This document shows positions 1 to 6,995 of a DNA stretch of 33,319 bases, piece by piece (positions within the stretch are counted from its first letter, which is position 1; every line of letters starts with the position of its first letter). This stretch comes from Oribacterium sp. oral taxon 078 str. F0262. GTDB lineage: Bacteria; Bacillota; Clostridia; Lachnospirales; Lachnospiraceae. Made by a program: the position numbers and the translations under genes. The stretch lies in assembly GCF_000160135.1 (NCBI RefSeq), contig NZ_GG729933.1, positions 221,397 to 254,715 of the forward strand. The letters run 5' to 3'. The notes under the pieces are model-generated. The model saw nothing but the letters and a program-made list of their open reading frames with translations. It was not told the DNA's origin and searched no databases.

Positions 1-306
1 CCAATGGAGGAGCGGAACAAGCGTCTTAGTATCTCCAAAGTGATGAAGCAAAAGCGACAGGAAACGCTGGAGAGGATCACAACGGAATACGGGACTCAGC
101 TCCGAATGAACCGGAGCATTCAGGCTGAAGGCAGCTTTGCCGTTATAAAAGAAGATATGAACTTCCGGCGGTATCTTTACCGGGGGAAAGAAAATGTGCT
201 GGCCCAGAGCGTTCTTTTGGCCATTGCCTACAACATCAACAAGCTTCATTTTAAGATCCAGGGAGGCCGGACAGGCCAGTTCTTGACCGAACTGAAAGCT
301 TCATAA
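1..306 (+). CDS. IS1182-family transposase, C-terminal fragment (truncated by window edge)
   Basis: The frame is open from base 1, so the start lies outside the window. The visible 101 residues contain the typical C-terminal end of DDE transposases of the IS1182 group, including NRSIQAEGSFAVIKEDMNF and the hydrophobic stretch ending AYNINKLHFKI. In this family the RSIQ.EG.F...K.D segment carries the last catalytic glutamate of the DDE triad, here in QAEGSF. The gene would cut and paste or copy the element; nothing else in the fragment can be judged. The stop is TAA at 304-306. Family assignment is from memory of the motif, not a search. Confidence 0.85.
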   Translation, partial: PMEERNKRLSISKVMKQKRQETLERITTEYGTQLRMNRSIQAEGSFAVIKEDMNFRRYLYRGKENVLAQSVLLAIAYNINKLHFKIQGGRTGQFLTELKAS

Positions 307-413
307 TCAAGGCCATTCAAAACACAGATCAGGAGAAGGCGCTTATTCAATGAGCGGCTTTAGTTGACGTTTGCCGAATCAAGAAACATGTAAAAAACAT
401 ACCTGAAATCGGA

Positions 414-440
414 AAAATCCGGCCATCAAGGCCGGATTTT
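414..440 (+). terminator. Subterminal IS hairpin, possible transposase terminator
   Basis: There is a perfect 11-bp stem (AAAATCCGGCC at 414-424 with GGCCGGATTTT at 430-440) and a 5-nt loop. The trailing T-run makes it look like an intrinsic terminator for the transposase. An equivalent hairpin lies at 33121-33144 near the other IS end, so it may belong to the end structure rather than, or as well as, termination. Confidence 0.55.
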
Positions 441-454
441 CACCGATTCGTGAG

Positions 455-483
455 GGCTGTCGCAACACTCTATTGCGACAGCC
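455..483. repeat. Terminal palindrome at IS right end
   Basis: GGCTGTCGCAA (455-465) pairs perfectly with TTGCGACAGCC (473-483) around a 7-nt loop. The matching structure at the other IS end is at 33075-33106, imperfect there. Each IS end therefore consists of a palindrome plus a subterminal hairpin. Confidence 0.8.
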
Positions 484-502
484 TCCTTTTATGTGCTATA
501 AT
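473..502 (+). promoter_or_regulatory. Putative hybrid promoter across the IS right end
   Basis: TTGCGA at 473-478 lies inside the IS terminal palindrome. It sits 18 bp upstream of TATAAT (497-502), which is preceded by TG one base upstream (extended -10). The -10 lies just outside the element. The arrangement resembles outward hybrid promoters formed when an IS end supplies a -35 box. It would read into 503-743, a GC-rich leader in which I recognise no known RNA motif, and then the secreted protein gene at 744. Confidence 0.5.
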
Positions 503-743
503 CTGGGGCATTGGCTGTATGGATGAGTACCGAGTACCGACACATGGCCAGGGGATGGACCGACAGCGGGGAGCAAAGAGGGCGAAGGCCCGAAATGCGG
601 ATCGCTTCGGCTCCTGCGGAAGGCATGGCCCGAAGCAGGCGGCTTTTATCCCGGACGGATTCTCCAAAGTGAGGGACCCGGTCCGTTTCATGGACGGAAG
701 CTCCGGGATGGAAAGGTATGGCATCAAAGGAGGAAAGGAAGAG

Positions 744-1232
744 ATGAAAATCAGGAGACTTGCGCTTTCGCTCATGGCGTTTACGCTTATCGGAAGCTTT
801 GCCGCGTTTGCCGGAAGCTGGAAGAAGGGAATCAGCCGCCCGAATAACTGGTGGTTTGACAATGAGGACGGGACCTATCCGCACGATGGCTGGGCCTGGC
901 TCGACGGGAACAAGGACAATATCGCGGAGTGCTACTATTTCGATAAGGACGGCTGGATGCTCGCGAATACGAAGACGCCGGACGGCTATCTCGTAAATGA
1001 GGGCGGCGCCTGGGTCGTGGACGGAAAGGTCCAGACGAAGGAGGTTCCGAAGCAGAATACCGATGTGAAGGTCGGAGGCTATGATGTGGTGCAGAGAGGA
1101 AATTCCAGCGGCTCCAGAGGGGGCGGCGGGGGATCTTCCTCCGGCGGCGGCTCCTCTTCCGGCGGCGGATCGGGATCCGGCAGCGGCTCAGGCGGCGGCT
1201 CCAGACAGGCTACACCGTCGAATCTCTCCTAA
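744..1232 (+). CDS. Small secreted protein with cell-wall-binding-type repeat and Gly/Ser tail
   Basis: The 162-residue product starts at the ATG preceded by GGAGGAAAGG; an upstream in-frame extension to 450 would begin in the IS end and is unlikely. Residues 1-23 form a signal peptide (basic MKIRR, hydrophobic core, cleavage after AFA). Residues 25-100 carry aromatic and glycine-rich repeats such as DGWAWLDGN, CYYFDKDGW and TPDGYLVN. These resemble the cell-wall- or glucan-binding repeats of many secreted Lachnospiraceae proteins. The last 45 residues are almost pure Gly and Ser. The protein is probably exported and attached non-covalently to the wall or to a glycan; no catalytic domain is visible. 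Transcription may come from the IS-edge promoter upstream. Confidence 0.75.
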   Translation: MKIRRLALSLMAFTLIGSFAAFAGSWKKGISRPNNWWFDNEDGTYPHDGWAWLDGNKDNIAECYYFDKDGWMLANTKTPDGYLVNEGGAWVVDGKVQTKEVPKQNTDVKVGGYDVVQRGNSSGSRGGGGGSSSGGGSSSGGGSGSGSGSGGGSRQATPSNLS

Positions 1233-1379
1233 TGGCGGGGGAAGGCTCTGACTTTCACCCCGGAGAAGACGAGACAGGAGCGATAGGATAACGGCTCTTT
1301 TGTCTGTCGCTCCGGGAATAAAGCTCCCGCGCTGTAAAGGAAGGCAGTGCTGCGGCTTTGCTCCTTTGGCCTCTTAGAT

Positions 1380-1409
1380 GCCGGAATGTCCTACAGCGTA
1401 CATTCCGGC
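1380..1409. other. Perfect hairpin in the gap before rpmG
   Basis: GCCGGAATGT (1380-1389) pairs perfectly with ACATTCCGGC (1400-1409) around a 10-nt loop. No T-run follows on either side, so it is not a classical terminator. The gap 1233-1555 otherwise holds only a weaker GGAGCGA/TCGCTCC pairing, the promoter at 1441 and the hairpin at 1483. No gene was found in it. Confidence 0.5.
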
Positions 1410-1440
1410 GTCCGGCGGGGATTGATACAGCAAGAAATAC

Positions 1441-1469
1441 TTGACCTGTGGGGTCGGCCATGGTACACT
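1441..1469 (+). promoter_or_regulatory. Promoter of rpmG-secE-nusG
   Basis: TTGACC (1441-1446) and TACACT (1464-1469) are separated by 17 bp, close to the sigma-A consensus. Transcription would start near 1476, about 80 nt before rpmG. Confidence 0.7.
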
Positions 1470-1482
1470 TCTCTCAGTTCCA

Positions 1483-1502
1483 GGGGCAGGGCCCCATTTT
1501 TT
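1483..1502 (+). terminator. Terminator-like hairpin right after the rpmG promoter
   Basis: GGGGC (1483-1487) and GCCCC (1491-1495) form a short GC-only stem with a 3-nt loop, followed by ATTTTTTAT. It falls within about 25 nt of the predicted transcription start, so it could attenuate the operon. The short stem makes the strength uncertain. Confidence 0.4.
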
Positions 1503-1555
1503 ATGCACTAATTTCGTAGTCATGCGGAGTTAAAAATCATTGGAGGTGAACAGCC

Positions 1556-1705
1556 GTGCGCACAAAGATTATTTTAGCATGCACAGAGTGTAAGCAGAGG
1601 AATTACTTCCTCACGAAGGAGAAGAAGCTCCACCCGGATCGCATGGAAGTGAACAAGTACTGCCGCTTTTGCAAGAAGCATACGCTTCATAAGGAGACAA
1701 AGTAA
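1556..1705 (+). CDS. rpmG: 50S ribosomal protein L33
   Basis: This 49-residue protein starts at a GTG codon seven bases after GGAGGTG. It is a small zinc-ribbon protein of the large ribosomal subunit. Two CxxC pairs are visible (CTEC near the N-terminus and CRFC near residue 37), so it is the zinc-binding (C+) form. The length and the pattern [10 protein letters not shown] are typical of L33. Its stop TAA overlaps the secE ATG by one base (TAATG), indicating translational coupling. Order rpmG-secE-nusG-rplK is the standard one in Firmicutes. No tRNA-Trp gene is seen next to it. Confidence 0.95.
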   Translation: MRTKIILACTECKQRNYFLTKEKKLHPDRMEVNKYCRFCKKHTLHKETK

Positions 1706-1902
1706 TGCAGGAAGAGAAGACATCCTTTCTTAAGTCGTTTACGAATGGCCTGAAGACGGAGTACCAGAAGATCGTATTCCCCGACAGACAGGATGTTGCA
1801 AAGCAGTCGGCGGCGACGATCGCGGTCAGCATCGTAATCGGTGCCATCATCGCGGGGCTGGACATCATCATGAAGTGGGGGCTCGGACATATTCTTAAGT
1901 AA
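1705..1902 (+). CDS. secE: Preprotein translocase subunit SecE
   Basis: The protein has 65 residues, the short single-helix form usual in Gram-positive bacteria. The N-terminal half is amphipathic and charged and includes LKTEYQKIVFPDRQ, the conserved segment that lies on the membrane and contacts SecY. The C-terminal half is one transmembrane helix from about residue 36 to 58. SecE clamps SecY in the SecYEG protein export channel. The gene is coupled to rpmG upstream and lies 12 bases before nusG. Confidence 0.95.
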   Translation: MQEEKTSFLKSFTNGLKTEYQKIVFPDRQDVAKQSAATIAVSIVIGAIIAGLDIIMKWGLGHILK

Positions 1903-1914
1903 AGGTGGGGGACA

Positions 1915-2445
1915 ATGTCAGAAACGAATTCCGAAGCGCGCTGGTATGTGGCCCATACCTATTCCGGGTATGAGAACAAGGTCAAGATGGATCTGGAAAA
2001 GACCATCGAGAACCGCGGACTTCAGGATCTGATCCTGGAGGTCAGCGTACCGATGCAGCCCGTCATCGAGATGAAGAACGGCGTTGAGAAGAAGACCGAC
2101 AAGAAGATGTTTCCGGGCTATGTCCTCGTCAACATGGTTATGAACGATGAGACCTGGTATGTCGTCCGAAATACCCGGGGCGTCACAGGCTTTGTCGGGC
2201 CCGGGTCCAAGCCGGTGCCCCTCTCAGAGGAGGAGATCCGGATACTGGGCTACCGGGAATCGGAGATCCTCGTGGATTTCGCGCTGGGAGATACCGTCAA
2301 TGTGACCTCCGGCGCCTGGAAGGACACCATCGGCGTCATCACGGAGATCAACGAGCAGAAGAGAACCGTCACGATCAATGTCGAGATGTTCGGCCGGGAC
2401 ACTCCGGTGGAGCTGTCCTATGGAGAGATCCAGAAACTGAGATAA
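1915..2445 (+). CDS. nusG: Transcription termination/antitermination protein NusG
   Basis: The 176-residue protein has the NGN domain (residues about 8-110, starting RWYVAHTYSGYENKV and including MFPGYVLV and VRNTRGVTGFVG). A C-terminal KOW domain follows at about 124-176, with the signature VNVTSGAWKDTIGVI. NusG binds the RNA polymerase clamp, modulates pausing and links transcription to translation or Rho. Length and motifs are complete. A GGTGGGGG ribosome binding site precedes the ATG. Confidence 0.97.
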   Translation: MSETNSEARWYVAHTYSGYENKVKMDLEKTIENRGLQDLILEVSVPMQPVIEMKNGVEKKTDKKMFPGYVLVNMVMNDETWYVVRNTRGVTGFVGPGSKPVPLSEEEIRILGYRESEILVDFALGDTVNVTSGAWKDTIGVITEINEQKRTVTINVEMFGRDTPVELSYGEIQKLR

Positions 2446-2596
2446 ATAAAGATAAATGGGAATCCCCGGGACAGCGCTCCCGGATCACAAGATAGCCACC
2501 GCCCGGAGAAGTCCGATCAAAGCCGACGGCTTCTGGGATGGAGATCCCGGGCTCGTGGGAGGGTTTACCCGCAATCACCACAAGGAGGTGCCTGAA
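2446..2596 (+). promoter_or_regulatory. rplK-rplA leader, likely L1 autoregulatory site
   Basis: This 151-nt spacer contains a hairpin (CCGGGA at 2466-2471 with TCCCGG at 2478-2483). Just before the ribosome binding site it also holds a nested stem: GTGG at 2555-2558 with CCAC at 2578-2581, enclosing GGG-TTTA-CCC. In bacteria L1 represses its own operon by binding a leader structure mimicking its 23S site. That function is inferred here from position and shape. Confidence 0.5.
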
Positions 2597-3022
2597 ATGG
2601 CAAAGAAAGTAGAAGGTTATATCAAGCTTCAGATTCCGGCTGGAAAAGCGACCCCGGCTCCCCCCGTAGGACCGGCACTTGGACAGCACGGCGTAAATAT
2701 CGTTGCATTCACAAAGGAGTTCAATGCGAGAACCGCCAATGAAGGCGATGTCATCATCCCTGTCATTATCACGGTCTACGCGGATCGCAGCTTCAGCTTC
2801 ATCACGAAGACTCCTCCCGCGGCGGTCCTGATCAAAAAGGCCTGCAAGCTGCAGAAGGCCTCCGGCGAGCCCAATAAGAACAAGGTGGCGACGATCTCCA
2901 GGGAGGATCTCCAGAAGATCGCCGAGACCAAGATGAAGGATTTGAATGCCGCATCTTTGGAAGCTGCCATGTCTATGATCGCAGGAACCTGCCGGTCCAT
3001 GGGCGTCGAAGTAGAGAAATAA
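2597..3022 (+). CDS. rplK: 50S ribosomal protein L11
   Basis: The start is the ATG after AAGGAGGTG; earlier in-frame ATGs lie in the leader. The product has 141 residues, exactly the usual L11 length. The N-terminal domain opens [20 protein letters not shown] and contains [14 protein letters not shown]; the C-terminal RNA-binding domain ends with [18 protein letters not shown]11 forms the base of the GTPase-associated stalk with 23S rRNA and L10. It is followed 20 bases later by rplA. Confidence 0.97.
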   Translation: MAKKVEGYIKLQIPAGKATPAPPVGPALGQHGVNIVAFTKEFNARTANEGDVIIPVIITVYADRSFSFITKTPPAAVLIKKACKLQKASGEPNKNKVATISREDLQKIAETKMKDLNAASLEAAMSMIAGTCRSMGVEVEK

Positions 3023-3042
3023 GGAGAGGGAGGAGAAAGCGA

Positions 3043-3735
3043 ATGAAAACCGGAAAGAGATATGCTGAGCTTTTGAAGGCTGTCGACAGACAGACAAAAT
3101 ATGCGGAGCTCGACGCGATCCAGCTCGTAAAGAAGAATGCCACCGCGAAGTTCGATGAGACCATCGAGCTGCACATCAGGACCGGCTGCGACAGCCGTCA
3201 CGCTGACCAGCAGGTCCGCGGCTCCGTCGTGCTTCCCGCCGGGACCGGAAAAAAGGTCCGGATCCTTGTATTCGCAAAGGGCGCCAAGGCCGATGAGGCT
3301 CAGGCAGCCGGTGCGGATTTCGTGGGAGCGGAGGAGCTTCTCCCGAAGATCCAGGGCGGCTGGTTCGACTATGATGTCGTGATCGCCACTCCGGATATGA
3401 TGGGCGTCGTCGGACGGATCGGACGTCTCCTCGGACCGAAGGGCCTCATGCCGAACCCGAAGACCGGAACGGTCACGATGGATGTCACGAAGGCGATTGA
3501 GGACACGAAGGCCGGTAAGATCGAGTACAGGCTGGACAAGGCGAACATCATCCACGTGCCGGTGGGGAAGGCCTCCTTCACAGAGGAGCAGCTGAAGTCC
3601 AATCTGGACACGCTGATGAACGCGATCGCGAAGGCGAGACCCGCGACCCTGAAGGGCGTGTACATGAAGTCCGCGACGCTCACCTCCACCATGGGGCCCG
3701 GCGTGCGGCTTGACACAGTGCCCTTTGGTGCCTGA
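3043..3735 (+). CDS. rplA: 50S ribosomal protein L1
   Basis: At 230 residues this is full length for L1. Recognisable segments are [20 protein letters not shown] near residue 33 and the signature region around [19 protein letters not shown] near residue 130. L1 forms the mobile stalk at the ribosomal E site and usually autoregulates its operon by binding its mRNA leader. A GGAGAGGGAGGAG ribosome binding site precedes the ATG. Confidence 0.97.
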   Translation: MKTGKRYAELLKAVDRQTKYAELDAIQLVKKNATAKFDETIELHIRTGCDSRHADQQVRGSVVLPAGTGKKVRILVFAKGAKADEAQAAGADFVGAEELLPKIQGGWFDYDVVIATPDMMGVVGRIGRLLGPKGLMPNPKTGTVTMDVTKAIEDTKAGKIEYRLDKANIIHVPVGKASFTEEQLKSNLDTLMNAIAKARPATLKGVYMKSATLTSTMGPGVRLDTVPFGA

Positions 3736-3779
3736 TCGAGGCGCAGAGAAGGAAGAATTTCAGAGCATTCCGGCGGCGC

Positions 3780-3808
3780 TTGACATTTTGAGTCCGGGAT
3801 GCTAGCAT
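3780..3808 (+). promoter_or_regulatory. Promoter of rplJ-rplL
   Basis: Consensus TTGACA (3780-3785) and TAGCAT (3803-3808) are spaced by 17 bp, with an extended TGC before the -10. It lies directly upstream of the L10 leader, so rplJ-rplL can be transcribed separately from rplK-rplA. Confidence 0.7.
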
Positions 3809-3814
3809 AGCGAA

Positions 3815-3933
3815 GGTATTGAGCCGAAGACAGCAGGTCATGCATGGCATTGAAAGTCGATTCCGCGCCTGCCGAGGAAAGATACAGACAAGCTTTGTTT
3901 GTAGACCCCATGTCTTTTGGCATGGGGTTTTTC
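3815..3933 (+). ncRNA. Ribosomal protein L10 leader with attenuator hairpin
   Basis: The stretch contains the familiar L10-leader core: GAGCCGAAGACAGCAGGT near 3820, with a partner GCCTGCCGAGG near 3868. At its end ACCCCATG (3905-3912) pairs with CATGGGGT (3921-3928), followed by a T-run, forming a terminator-like stem. In Firmicutes the L10(L12)4 complex binds this leader and represses rplJL. The core is recognised by eye; no covariance model was run. Confidence 0.8.
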
Positions 3934-3958
3934 GTATCATAAGGAGGGAGAAAGCGAA

Positions 3959-4456
3959 ATGGCAAAGGTTGAACTGAAGCAGCCGATCATCGATGAGATC
4001 CGGGCGCTTCTGGACGGCGCGGTATCGGCCACAGTGGTTGACTACCGCGGCCTGACCGTCTCCGAGGATACTCAGCTTCGCAAAACGCTGAGAGAGGCCG
4101 GAGTACAGTACAAGGTCTTTAAGAACACTCTCATCAAGAGAGCCGCGGAGGGCACGGATTTTTCGCAGCTGGACGGATTCCTGGAGGGACCGACGGCGAT
4201 CGCGGTCTCGAGGGATGACGCGACCGCTGCGGCCCGCATCCTCGCGAAGTTCGCAAAGACGGCTCCGAAGCTGGAGCTGAAGGGAGCTGTCGTCGAGGGG
4301 AAGCTCTACGACGAGAAGGAAGTCCAGGCTCTGGCGGAGATCCCGTCCAGGGAGGAGCTGCTCGGGAGACTTCTGGGTTCGATCCAGTCTCCGGTCACAA
4401 ACTTCGCCCGCGTTCTAAAGCAGATCGCGGAGAAGGGCGAGGGAGAGGCCGCGTAG
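3959..4456 (+). CDS. rplJ: 50S ribosomal protein L10
   Basis: The start is the ATG behind AAGGAGGGAG; an earlier in-frame ATG at 3917 lies inside the leader hairpin. The protein has 165 residues. The N-terminal rRNA-binding domain carries DYRGLTV and [10 protein letters not shown], both typical of L10. The C-terminal helix that binds L7/L12 dimers follows and ends with [11 protein letters not shown]. It anchors the L7/L12 stalk. The gene is regulated through the leader directly upstream and lies 101 bases before rplL. Confidence 0.97.
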   Translation: MAKVELKQPIIDEIRALLDGAVSATVVDYRGLTVSEDTQLRKTLREAGVQYKVFKNTLIKRAAEGTDFSQLDGFLEGPTAIAVSRDDATAAARILAKFAKTAPKLELKGAVVEGKLYDEKEVQALAEIPSREELLGRLLGSIQSPVTNFARVLKQIAEKGEGEAA

Positions 4457-4557
4457 CTATCTTGACGGGGCGTCATGACAAAAGGCTGAAGTACAGGATT
4501 CGCCATATGGCGGAGCATCACAGATTGTAAAAATTGTAAAAATGGAGGAAAACAAAA

Positions 4558-4935
4558 ATGGCAAAGATGAGCACTGAGGAGTTTATTGCGGCGATCAAGG
4601 AGCTTTCCGTAATGGAGCTCAACGATCTGGTCAAGGCCTGTGAGGAGGAGTTCGGAGTTTCCGCCGCGGCCGGTGTCGTGGTGGCTGCGGCCGGTGCCGC
4701 CGGCGCTGCTCCCGAGGAGGAGAAGACGGAGTTCGATGTCGAGCTCACCGAGATCGGCCCGAACAAGATCAAGGTCATCAAGGTCGTCCGCGAAGCGACC
4801 GGCCTTGGCCTGAAGGAGGCGAAGGACCTCGTCGAGGCTGCTCCGAAGGTCATGAAGGAGGGTGTCTCCAAGGCAGAGGCCGAGGAGCTCAAGGCGAAGA
4901 TCGAGGCAGAGGGAGCAAAGGTCACTCTGAAATAA
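4558..4935 (+). CDS. rplL: 50S ribosomal protein L7/L12
   Basis: The 125-residue protein has the N-terminal dimerisation helices (residues 1-35), an Ala/Gly-rich hinge rich in [11 protein letters not shown], and the C-terminal domain with [20 protein letters not shown] and [13 protein letters not shown]. This domain recruits translational GTPases to the ribosome. Codon use is strongly biased to GAG, AAG and CTC, as expected of a highly expressed gene. A strong terminator follows; rpoB, its usual neighbour, is absent here. Confidence 0.97.
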   Translation: MAKMSTEEFIAAIKELSVMELNDLVKACEEEFGVSAAAGVVVAAAGAAGAAPEEEKTEFDVELTEIGPNKIKVIKVVREATGLGLKEAKDLVEAAPKVMKEGVSKAEAEELKAKIEAEGAKVTLK

Positions 4936-4990
4936 GCCTCCACGCGCTGTATCGGCGCAGATTTTGTCCGCGTCATAATCGCGTCATAAT

Positions 4991-5036
4991 AATGCTCCGT
5001 CCATCCTTTTGAGAGATGGGCGGAGCATTTATTTTC
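4991..5036 (+). terminator. Strong intrinsic terminator after rplL
   Basis: A 15-bp stem (4991-5005 with 5015-5029, one G-T pair) with a 9-nt loop is followed by TTTATTTTC. It would end the ribosomal protein operon. Confidence 0.85.
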
Positions 5037-5077
5037 TCGAGACCTTTCCGATGTCCTTTTCTGTCTTCCCTTCCGGG

Positions 5078-5956
5078 CTAAAAGCCCTCTTCCCCGTCTT
5101 CCTCTCTCCGCCTTTCTTCTGCCTCCCGCTCTCTTTCCTCAGAGGCGGATTCCGTGGAGCGATAGGTCTCCGAGGTCCCGATGCTCTCCACGGCCTCTCC
5201 GGTGCTTATGCTGTCCAGGATGGAGCTCAGCTCCTCATCCTCATGCTGCTGCAGATACTCCCGCTGCTCCTCCTTCTTGAGCTCGGAGAGATAGCGGTAG
5301 ACGCTCGCGGAGGAGCAGGAGAGCTTGGCCGCGACCAGGGGGATGGCGCCCTTTAGGATGAAGATTCCCTTTTTGTTCAGGATCCGGATGATCTCCGCCC
5401 GCTCTGCCTTCTTCAGACGGCTCGCCGGGAGCTCGGAGCTCCGGATCACGGCATAGAGCGCCGAGCGGATCTCCGAATTGACATTCTCATAGAGAGAGCC
5501 CTCCTCCGAGGAGAGGAAGGGGACATCGGTCTTCCGGAGCGCGTGCACGGAGATATTGTCATTCACATAGTTGTCCGGGTGGCAAAGCGCGAAAAGCTTC
5601 CCCGAGAGCTCCATATAGCGGTGGTCGTCGAAATTGATGCCCAGAAGTCCCTGCAGCGCTCCTCTCTCATTTTTTAAAAAGAAGGTGGAGCAGCGCAGAA
5701 CCCGTCCGCTGGAAGAGATGCTCCGGTAGTTCAGGCGATAGGACTCGTCCTCATAGCTTCGCTCCTTGATCAGCTTCATGGCAAGCTTTGTGAGAGGAGC
5801 GCCGACGGATCGGCCGCTGATGTAGCCATTGGCGATCGCGACAGTACAGGGGTTCTTGCGCGAGAGGTCATCCAGTGTGACTTCGTAGTCTGTCCCCAGG
5901 GTTCCGGCAAGAAAATCCACCAGTACAGAATATTGATGCAGTAAAACAGAATTCAT
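5078..5956 (-). CDS. YheO/DauR-type transcriptional regulator with charged C-terminal tail
   Basis: The 292-residue product has an N-terminal YheO-like PAS domain (about residues 5-115). A helix-turn-helix region follows near 180-235, with AERAEIIRILNKKGIF and LSCSSASVYRYLSELK, as in the HTH_22 family. Related proteins (DauR in Pseudomonas) sense a small ligand and control amino-acid catabolism. The ligand and targets here are unknown, and no catabolic gene is adjacent. The last 45 residues are an acidic and arginine-rich low-complexity tail, beyond the normal family end. It lies convergent to rplL and divergent from the glyoxalase gene. The RBS is GGGAGGAGAG. Confidence 0.75.
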   Translation of the reverse strand: MNSVLLHQYSVLVDFLAGTLGTDYEVTLDDLSRKNPCTVAIANGYISGRSVGAPLTKLAMKLIKERSYEDESYRLNYRSISSSGRVLRCSTFFLKNERGALQGLLGINFDDHRYMELSGKLFALCHPDNYVNDNISVHALRKTDVPFLSSEEGSLYENVNSEIRSALYAVIRSSELPASRLKKAERAEIIRILNKKGIFILKGAIPLVAAKLSCSSASVYRYLSELKKEEQREYLQQHEDEELSSILDSISTGEAVESIGTSETYRSTESASEEREREAEERRREEDGEEGF

Positions 5957-5991
5957 GCTTACTCTCCTCCCGTAATAATACAGACATTTAA

Positions 5992-6020
5992 ATTATATTA
6001 CTATTCGACAGTAAAATAAA
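5992..6020 (-). promoter_or_regulatory. Promoter of the YheO-like regulator gene
   Basis: On the minus strand TTTATT (6015-6020) and TATAAT (5992-5997) are spaced by 17 bp. The gap 5957-6110 is markedly AT-rich compared with the rest of the window. A second TATAAT lies at 6037-6042 but lacks a good -35. Confidence 0.6.
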
Positions 6021-6111
6021 GAGCATATCGAGATAAATTATAGAATATTTAAATAAATACAGTCTTCTGCAAGGGAAAGATGGCGATTTTTTTATATTTC
6101 CCCGGAATGAC

Positions 6112-6140
6112 TTGACATTTTGCCCATAAAGTATTAGTAT
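6112..6140 (+). promoter_or_regulatory. Promoter of the glyoxalase gene
   Basis: Consensus TTGACA (6112-6117) and TAGTAT (6135-6140) with 17-bp spacing. Transcription would start near 6147 and give a leader of about 215 nt, unusually long for a small enzyme gene. Confidence 0.7.
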
Positions 6141-6204
6141 CAAAGCATGCCGATGAGGCAAATGAATATGTCGAACAGGTTTAATCGACCCTTACTACTC
6201 TATA

Positions 6205-6245
6205 CAGCGGGGAGCCCGACGAGAAATCGCCGGGCTTTCTGCTGT
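6205..6245 (+). other. Structured element in the glyoxalase leader
   Basis: ACAGC (6205-6209) pairs with GCTGT (6241-6245). Inside it AGCCCG (6213-6218) pairs with CGGGCT (6231-6236), and CGA/TCG closes a GAAA tetraloop. The T-run after it is weak, so it may be a poor terminator or part of a regulatory leader. It matches no riboswitch class I can recall. Confidence 0.4.
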
Positions 6246-6360
6246 CTTTGGCTCATCCCTTGCAATGCGGGGAAAAGTACATTACTATTAAAACAAAAAG
6301 AGGAGCGGGAGGAACGGACCGCTCTGTCGGAGTCGGCGCTTATGATGATAGGAGGAGAGT

Positions 6361-6744
6361 ATGGAGTTCAGTTTCAACCATTTTAATTTCAATGTCTTTG
6401 ATCTGGAGAGAAGCATCGCGTTCTACAAGGAGGCCCTGGATCTGGACGTCCTGACGACGAACGATCAGTCGGACTTTACGATCGTCTACCTCGGGGATAA
6501 AAGGACCGAATTTCGGCTGGAGCTCACCTACTTAAAGGACAGGAAGGAGCATTATGATCTGGGGGAGCAGGAGTTCCATCTCGCGCTTCGGACGGATGAC
6601 ATCGGTATGGCGCATGCGCGACACGAGAAAATGGGCTGCATCTGCTTCGAAAATCACGGCATGGGGATCTACTTCATCGAGGATCCGGACGGCTACTGGA
6701 TTGAGATCATACCGGACCGCACAAAGCCCATCACCTGGCAGTGA
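6361..6744 (+). CDS. gloA: Glyoxalase I-like VOC-family enzyme
   Basis: The 127-residue protein has the two beta-alpha-beta-beta-beta modules of the vicinal oxygen chelate fold. Candidate metal ligands His7, Glu54, His73 and Glu115 fall almost exactly where E. coli GloA has its four, and HFNFNV and GYWIEIIPD are typical signatures. It probably isomerises a methylglyoxal-thiol adduct. Glutathione is often missing in Lachnospiraceae, so the thiol cofactor is uncertain. A GGAGGAGAGT ribosome binding site abuts the ATG. The stop codon lies inside the first copy of the tandem repeat that follows. The exact substrate is inferred. Confidence 0.8.
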   Translation: MEFSFNHFNFNVFDLERSIAFYKEALDLDVLTTNDQSDFTIVYLGDKRTEFRLELTYLKDRKEHYDLGEQEFHLALRTDDIGMAHARHEKMGCICFENHGMGIYFIEDPDGYWIEIIPDRTKPITWQ

Positions 6745-6975
6745 TTCCGGAGAGCGGGGGAATGATCCGGCGCTGATCCCGGTGTACAGAGAATATCATC
6801 CGGTGCTGCCTTCGGGAGGGGAAAGCCCGGTATTCGGCGGTGATATCGGTGCACAGGAAATATCGTCCGGTGCTGCGATCGGGAAGCGAAACCCGTCGTT
6901 TGGCGGTGATTCCGGAGCGCGGGAAAGGTATCATGGCGCTGTCTTTGGGAGGGCGGGATCCCGGACCTTTTGGCG
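6741..6975. repeat. Degenerate tandem repeat, about 67-bp unit
   Basis: Four head-to-tail units are visible: a truncated one (6741-6772), then 6773-6839, 6840-6905 and 6906-6975. Units begin near GTGATnnCGG. Two share GTCCGGTGCTGC or a close variant, and most end in TTTGGCG or TTCGGCG. The copies have diverged by many substitutions, so the array is old. It fills the gap between the glyoxalase gene and rarA and carries no convincing gene. Confidence 0.7.
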
Positions 6976-6995
6976 GGGCGTGACAGGGGAGGAGC

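Larger units (their letters stand above)
1..486 (+). mobile_element. IS1182-like insertion sequence, right-hand part
   Basis: This is the 3' portion of an insertion sequence cut by the window edge. It holds the C-terminal transposase codons (1-306), a short non-coding tail and the right terminal repeat. The last 70 or so bases, read in reverse complement, align with the left end of the IS at 33073-33144: both begin GGnGGCTGTCGCA or nearly so, and both carry ATCGG and a TCCGGCC hairpin in the same order. I infer that the two window edges belong to the same IS type. The exact outer boundary (483-486) is estimated from the terminal palindrome; no target duplication can be defined. Confidence 0.8.

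Noticed and set aside
450-743. N-terminal extension of the secreted protein gene
   Set aside because: It starts within the IS end, lacks a ribosome binding site and would bury the clear signal peptide that starts at 744.
503-743. Cyclic-di-GMP or other riboswitch before the secreted protein gene
   Set aside because: GC-rich and possibly structured, but the conserved GEMM core sequences are not found.
1233-1440. tRNA gene near rpmG
   Set aside because: No cloverleaf, TTC-type T-arm or acceptor pairing could be found.
6147-6386. 79-codon frame in the glyoxalase leader
   Set aside because: No ribosome binding site, overlaps the structured element and the start of the enzyme gene; composition not protein-like.
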